From JBGPIT01 sp041485125 (GTDB lineage Bacteria; Desulfobacterota; Binatia; UTPRO1), in NCBI GenBank assembly GCA_041485125.1, contig JBGPIT010000213.1, positions 1 through 8,737 of the forward strand: 8,737 nt of DNA, written 5' to 3'. Each line of letters starts with the position of its first letter. The stretch's first letter is position 1. A program made the position numbers and the translations under genes. The notes under the pieces are model-generated. The model did not search any database. It had not been told where the DNA came from and saw only the letters and a list, made by a program, of their open reading frames with translations. Positions 5,756-8,737 of the stretch are shown piece after piece.

Positions 5756-7798
5756 CTGTCGCAGGATTCCAGTCGTCCCCTCATCACGGTCGTCGTCGCC
5801 GCGCGCAATGAGCGCGCGCGGATCGAGGCGTGCCTTGCGGGCTTGCGCCAGGATTTCCTGACCGGCGCGGTCGAGGTGATCGTCGTCGACAATGCGTCGA
5901 GCGACGACACCGCGGCGTTGGCGGCGGCCCAGGGCGCGACGGTCGTCCACGAGGCGCGGGTCGGCATCGGTTGCGCGCGGAACGCCGGCGTGCGTGGCGC
6001 GCGTGGCGAGCTGATCGCGTTCCTCGACGCGGACACGGTGCCCGAGCCGCGCTGGCTCGAGGAGCTCGTCGCCGGCGCCGACGATCCGACCGTCGGGTGC
6101 TTCGTCGGCGAGATCGTGCCGCTCGAGCCGACGAGCCTGGTCGCGCGCTACGTCCACGACCGGCATCTCATCTGTCAGCTGAACCTCCTCACCCGCTCGC
6201 CGCCCGCGGCGGCAACCGCGTCGGTCGCGTACCGGCGTGGGGTGTTCACCGCGATCGGGCTCTTCGACGAGTCGCTGCCGGGTGGCGAGGACAGCGACCT
6301 CTTCTGGCGCCTGGTGCGCAGCGACCGCTTCCGGATTCGCTACAACCCGCGCGCGATCGTCGCGCACGCGCACCCGTCGCGCGTCCTCGAGTTCGCGCGG
6401 CGCTCCTACCGCGAGGGCGTCGCCCTCGGCATGTTCCGGCAGAAGCATGCCGACGATCTGCCGCGCTCGTTGACCTCGCTGCCGATGGCGAGCGTGGCGC
6501 TGGCACGTACCGTCGCGGGCTTCGCACTGTATCCGCTCCGCGTGGGGCGCTACTGGCGCCGGGAGCGTCCGCCGCTCGTTCAGGCGCTCGCCTATCCGGC
6601 GCTCGACAAGGTGAGCTCGACGACGCGGCTCGCCGGGGTGATCCGCGCCCACTTGCCGCGATCCCGCCGACTGTGGCCGCGCGGCATCGATCCGCACGCG
6701 GCCGTCGAGCGCGCCGGCGCGGGCGGTGCCCCGATGTCCACGCCGGGTGCGCCGGCAGCGGTGGGTGCCGGAATCGCGACGACCATCGACCGGCTGGAGC
6801 TCGATCTCGAGGCCGCGCCGCTGCTCTCGATCGCCGCGCCCGCGCTCCGCGACCGCGTCTGCGGCGAGATCCGCGCGCTCACCCGCGGCATCGAGTCCGC
6901 CTTTCCGGGTTGCTCGGTCGTGCTGACGGGCAGCCTCTTCGCCGGCGAGGGCAGGGTGACGGAGACGCCCGCCGGTCCGACGCTCGCGAGTGACTACGAT
7001 CTCTTCGTGGTGACGCCGCACCCATTGCACGCGCTCCCCGCGATCGCGCGGCGCCGTCTCGATGCCGTGATGCGCACGGTCGGGCCGCGCGTCGGCGCCG
7101 CGGACGTGGGATTCGTCTGGCTGCCGCTGGTGCGGCACCGGAAGACCACGCTCGGCGGTGCGGTGATCGGCGGCTCGCGCGCGCTTTGCGCGTTGCTGCC
7201 GGCGCTGCCGGCACCGTCGGCCGTCGGCGCGATGCTGCAGGCCTACGGCCATCTCACCGCCGCGCCGCTCGATCCACAGCGCTACGCGGAGCGCGCGGCG
7301 CGCGCGCTCGTGCGTGCCGCGCGGGCGCTCCTCTTCGCCGACGTCGCCGGCCGGCCGCGGCGCGAGTGGATCGCGCTCGTGAGCATCGACGGCGTCGCCG
7401 AGCGGATCGGCGTCTGGCGTCCGGTGCTCGGCACGGAGGTCGTCGACGCGATCCGTGCCGCAGGTGCGTTCCTCCTCGGGCGCACCGCCGGCGGCCCGCG
7501 TCCGGAAGAGCATGCCTTCCATTGCGCGATCCTGCGCGGCGCGAGCGCGCGGATGCGGGTCGACTCGAAGGTCATCGCCGCCAAGCAAGTCGTTTGGATG
7601 TTCGGCGAGGGCCGCGGGCGCCGTCCCGCCAGCCTCGGGCCACGCCCGGTACTCGAAGCCTTGCAATCGCTGGCGGAGAGCTGGCCGTCGGAGGGGCCGC
7701 CACGCGCGGAGTACGCCTCGACGCAGCGGTCGCTCGCACGGTTCGCGACCTTCAACCCGCACCGCTTCATCTACCAGCCGGGTGGAGCGCTGTCGTGA
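5756..7798 (+). CDS. Fusion of GT2 glycosyltransferase and nucleotidyltransferase-fold domain
   Basis: Read from the CTG at 5756, this protein has 680 residues. Residues about 8-235 are a GT2 (GT-A fold) domain: VVDNASSDDT at 43-52, the metal-binding DAD at 91-93, and the GGED block with Glu178-Asp179 as the likely base region. A moderately hydrophobic patch (243-258) and a basic stretch follow. After a Gly/Ala/Pro linker, residues about 340 onward look like a polymerase-beta-type nucleotidyltransferase: TGS at 391-393, SDYDLFVV with Asp413 and Asp415, and a possible third acidic residue Asp450. The helical C-terminal part is not recognised. The first half should transfer a sugar from a nucleotide donor to a glycan or lipid carrier; the second half may transfer a nucleotide or be a degenerate binding domain. 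Alternative starts are TTG 5717 and GTG 5642. The stop overlaps the next gene by 4 bases. Confidence 0.85.
   Translation: MSQDSSRPLITVVVAARNERARIEACLAGLRQDFLTGAVEVIVVDNASSDDTAALAAAQGATVVHEARVGIGCARNAGVRGARGELIAFLDADTVPEPRWLEELVAGADDPTVGCFVGEIVPLEPTSLVARYVHDRHLICQLNLLTRSPPAAATASVAYRRGVFTAIGLFDESLPGGEDSDLFWRLVRSDRFRIRYNPRAIVAHAHPSRVLEFARRSYREGVALGMFRQKHADDLPRSLTSLPMASVALARTVAGFALYPLRVGRYWRRERPPLVQALAYPALDKVSSTTRLAGVIRAHLPRSRRLWPRGIDPHAAVERAGAGGAPMSTPGAPAAVGAGIATTIDRLELDLEAAPLLSIAAPALRDRVCGEIRALTRGIESAFPGCSVVLTGSLFAGEGRVTETPAGPTLASDYDLFVVTPHPLHALPAIARRRLDAVMRTVGPRVGAADVGFVWLPLVRHRKTTLGGAVIGGSRALCALLPALPAPSAVGAMLQAYGHLTAAPLDPQRYAERAARALVRAARALLFADVAGRPRREWIALVSIDGVAERIGVWRPVLGTEVVDAIRAAGAFLLGRTAGGPRPEEHAFHCAILRGASARMRVDSKVIAAKQVVWMFGEGRGRRPASLGPRPVLEALQSLAESWPSEGPPRAEYASTQRSLARFATFNPHRFIYQPGGALS
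7781..7787 (+). promoter_or_regulatory. Ribosome binding site for the downstream GT2 gene
   Basis: GGTGGAG lies inside the end of the GT2-nucleotidyltransferase gene, 7 bases before the GTG start at 7795. That GTG overlaps the upstream TGA in a GTGA arrangement, which usually means coupled translation. Confidence 0.5.
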
Positions 7799-8737
7799 CG
7801 CGGACGGTCTCGGTGGTGATCCCGTGCCTCGATGCGGCGCGCACGCTCCCCGGTCTGGTCCGCTCGCTCCTCGCGCAAGAGCTGCCGCCCGCGACGGCGC
7901 TCGAGATCGTCGTGGTCGACAACGGCAGTCGCGACGGCGGTCCCGAGCTCGTCGCCGATCTGCCGGTCCGCATCGTGCGCGAAGCGAAGCGCGGTCCCGC
8001 CGCGGCGCGGAACGCCGGCGTACGTGCCGCACGCGGCGACGTCATCGTCTTCATGGACGCCGACACCCGCGCCGCGCACCCGCGTTTTCTCGCCGCCCAC
8101 CTCCGGACGCTCGACACGCGGCCCGAGGTCGCCATCGCGGGTGGACCGATCACGCACGATCCGGCGCAGCGCAGCTTGCTCGCGTTCGCGGAAAACGCGA
8201 CCGCGCTCATGGAGTGGCACGACCGCCTTCCGGCCCGCGAGCTGACCTTTCAGCCGACCGGCAATCTCGCCTTCCGGCGGCCGCTCTTCGATCGCGTCGG
8301 CCCCCTCGACGAGACGCTGCTCTGTCTCGAGGACTTCGAGTGGAGCGACCGGGTGGTGCGCGCGGGCGGCGTGATCTTCTTCGACCCCGAGGCCGCCGTC
8401 ACGATCACCGGTCGCGAGTCGCTGCGGGCGATCCTGTGGAAGTTCTACACCTGGGGCCTGAACATCCGGAGCACTTACCTACCGGCGCGCCGCACGCAGG
8501 CGTGGCTCTTCCCGGACCACCCGACGCTCTTCGTCGTGAACGCGCCGTTTCGCGCCCTCAACGAGACCTGGGTGACGGTGAAGCGCTGGTTCCCGACGCG
8601 GCCCGTCGCGACCGTGCTGCTGATTCCGCTCTTCTTGCTGTACCGCACCGCCTGGGGCGTCGGCTTGGCGGTCGGGGCGCGCCGCTCGCGTCATGCCGCG
8701 ATCGCCGATCACGCGCCGCCGCCGAAGGACCCCGCGA
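7795..8737 (+). CDS. GT2 family glycosyltransferase with C-terminal membrane segment (3' partial)
   Basis: The frame runs from a GTG at 7795 to the window edge without a stop (314 full codons), so the C-terminus is missing. The N-terminal part is a GT2 domain: VSVVIPCLDAARTL at 5-18, VVVDNGSRD at 39-47, DAD at 88-90 for metal and nucleotide-sugar binding, and LEDFEWSDR at 178-186 carrying the Glu-Asp pair of the catalytic region. Residues about 270-293 form a hydrophobic segment likely to anchor it in the inner membrane. The tail after that is basic and then Pro-rich, so the stop is probably not far beyond the edge. The GT2 domain closely resembles that of the gene just upstream (shared ARNAGVR followed by a DADT motif), which suggests tandem duplication. 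It shares that gene's message through a 4-base overlap. It should add a sugar on the cytoplasmic face; donor and acceptor are unknown. Confidence 0.9.
   Translation, partial: MTRTVSVVIPCLDAARTLPGLVRSLLAQELPPATALEIVVVDNGSRDGGPELVADLPVRIVREAKRGPAAARNAGVRAARGDVIVFMDADTRAAHPRFLAAHLRTLDTRPEVAIAGGPITHDPAQRSLLAFAENATALMEWHDRLPARELTFQPTGNLAFRRPLFDRVGPLDETLLCLEDFEWSDRVVRAGGVIFFDPEAAVTITGRESLRAILWKFYTWGLNIRSTYLPARRTQAWLFPDHPTLFVVNAPFRALNETWVTVKRWFPTRPVATVLLIPLFLLYRTAWGVGLAVGARRSRHAAIADHAPPPKDPA

Noticed and set aside
5722..5811. A short frame from the ATG at 5722
   Set aside because: It is out of frame with the GT2 domain and ends at 5811. The ATG is better explained as part of the TATGCT promoter-like element.
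4606..6036. A 476-codon minus-strand frame covering the hydrolase gene
   Set aside because: It overlaps the hydrolase in another frame of the same strand. The hydrolase frame has a signal peptide, catalytic triad and ribosome binding site; this one is low-complexity Arg-rich.
6734..7798. The nucleotidyltransferase half as a separate gene starting at the in-frame ATG 6734
   Set aside because: There is no convincing ribosome binding site and no stop between the halves, so a fusion is the simpler reading. A secondary start cannot be excluded.
5579..8032. An 817-codon open frame on the minus strand opposite the GT2-nucleotidyltransferase gene
   Set aside because: Its translation is Arg/Ala/His-rich with no recognisable domain, while the plus strand shows clear GT2 motifs. 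GC-rich codon use removes stops from this antisense frame.

Overview
The window is uniformly GC-rich DNA with dense, closely packed genes, typical of a high-GC Gram-negative bacterium. Two glycosyltransferase family 9 (ADP-heptose:LPS heptosyltransferase-like) modules point to an outer-membrane or other surface glycan. The species cannot be named from the sequence; a deltaproteobacterial-type or uncultured lineage is a guess. I saw no tRNA, rRNA, insertion sequence, CRISPR array or phage gene.

Layout: (1) 1-2793 (+), the 3' part of a very large gene that fuses a GT9 glycosyltransferase, a GT4-type glycosyltransferase and a class I SAM methyltransferase in one chain. (2) 2853-3689 (+), an FkbM-type methyltransferase. 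(3) 3699-4655 (+), a stand-alone GT9 glycosyltransferase. These three lie in the same direction with short gaps and look like one operon. (4) 4695-5606 (-), an exported dienelactone-hydrolase-family alpha/beta hydrolase, convergent with the GT9 gene and divergent from what follows. (5) about 5756-7798 (+), a GT2 glycosyltransferase fused to a nucleotidyltransferase-fold domain. (6) 7795 to the window end (+), a second GT2 glycosyltransferase with a C-terminal membrane segment, overlapping gene 5 by 4 bases and cut by the window edge.

Taken together this is a glycan assembly and decoration locus. It holds five glycosyltransferase modules (two GT9, one GT4, two GT2) and two methyltransferase modules that could methylate or cap sugars. 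The inferred product is a lipopolysaccharide, O-antigen-like chain or protein-linked glycan; the window has no polymerase, flippase or sugar-nucleotide synthesis gene that would decide which. The exported hydrolase may be an unrelated passenger. The most unusual items are the two multi-domain fusions: GT9-GT4-methyltransferase and GT2-nucleotidyltransferase. Long open frames on the opposite strand and in alternative frames are by-products of the high GC content and were left out.
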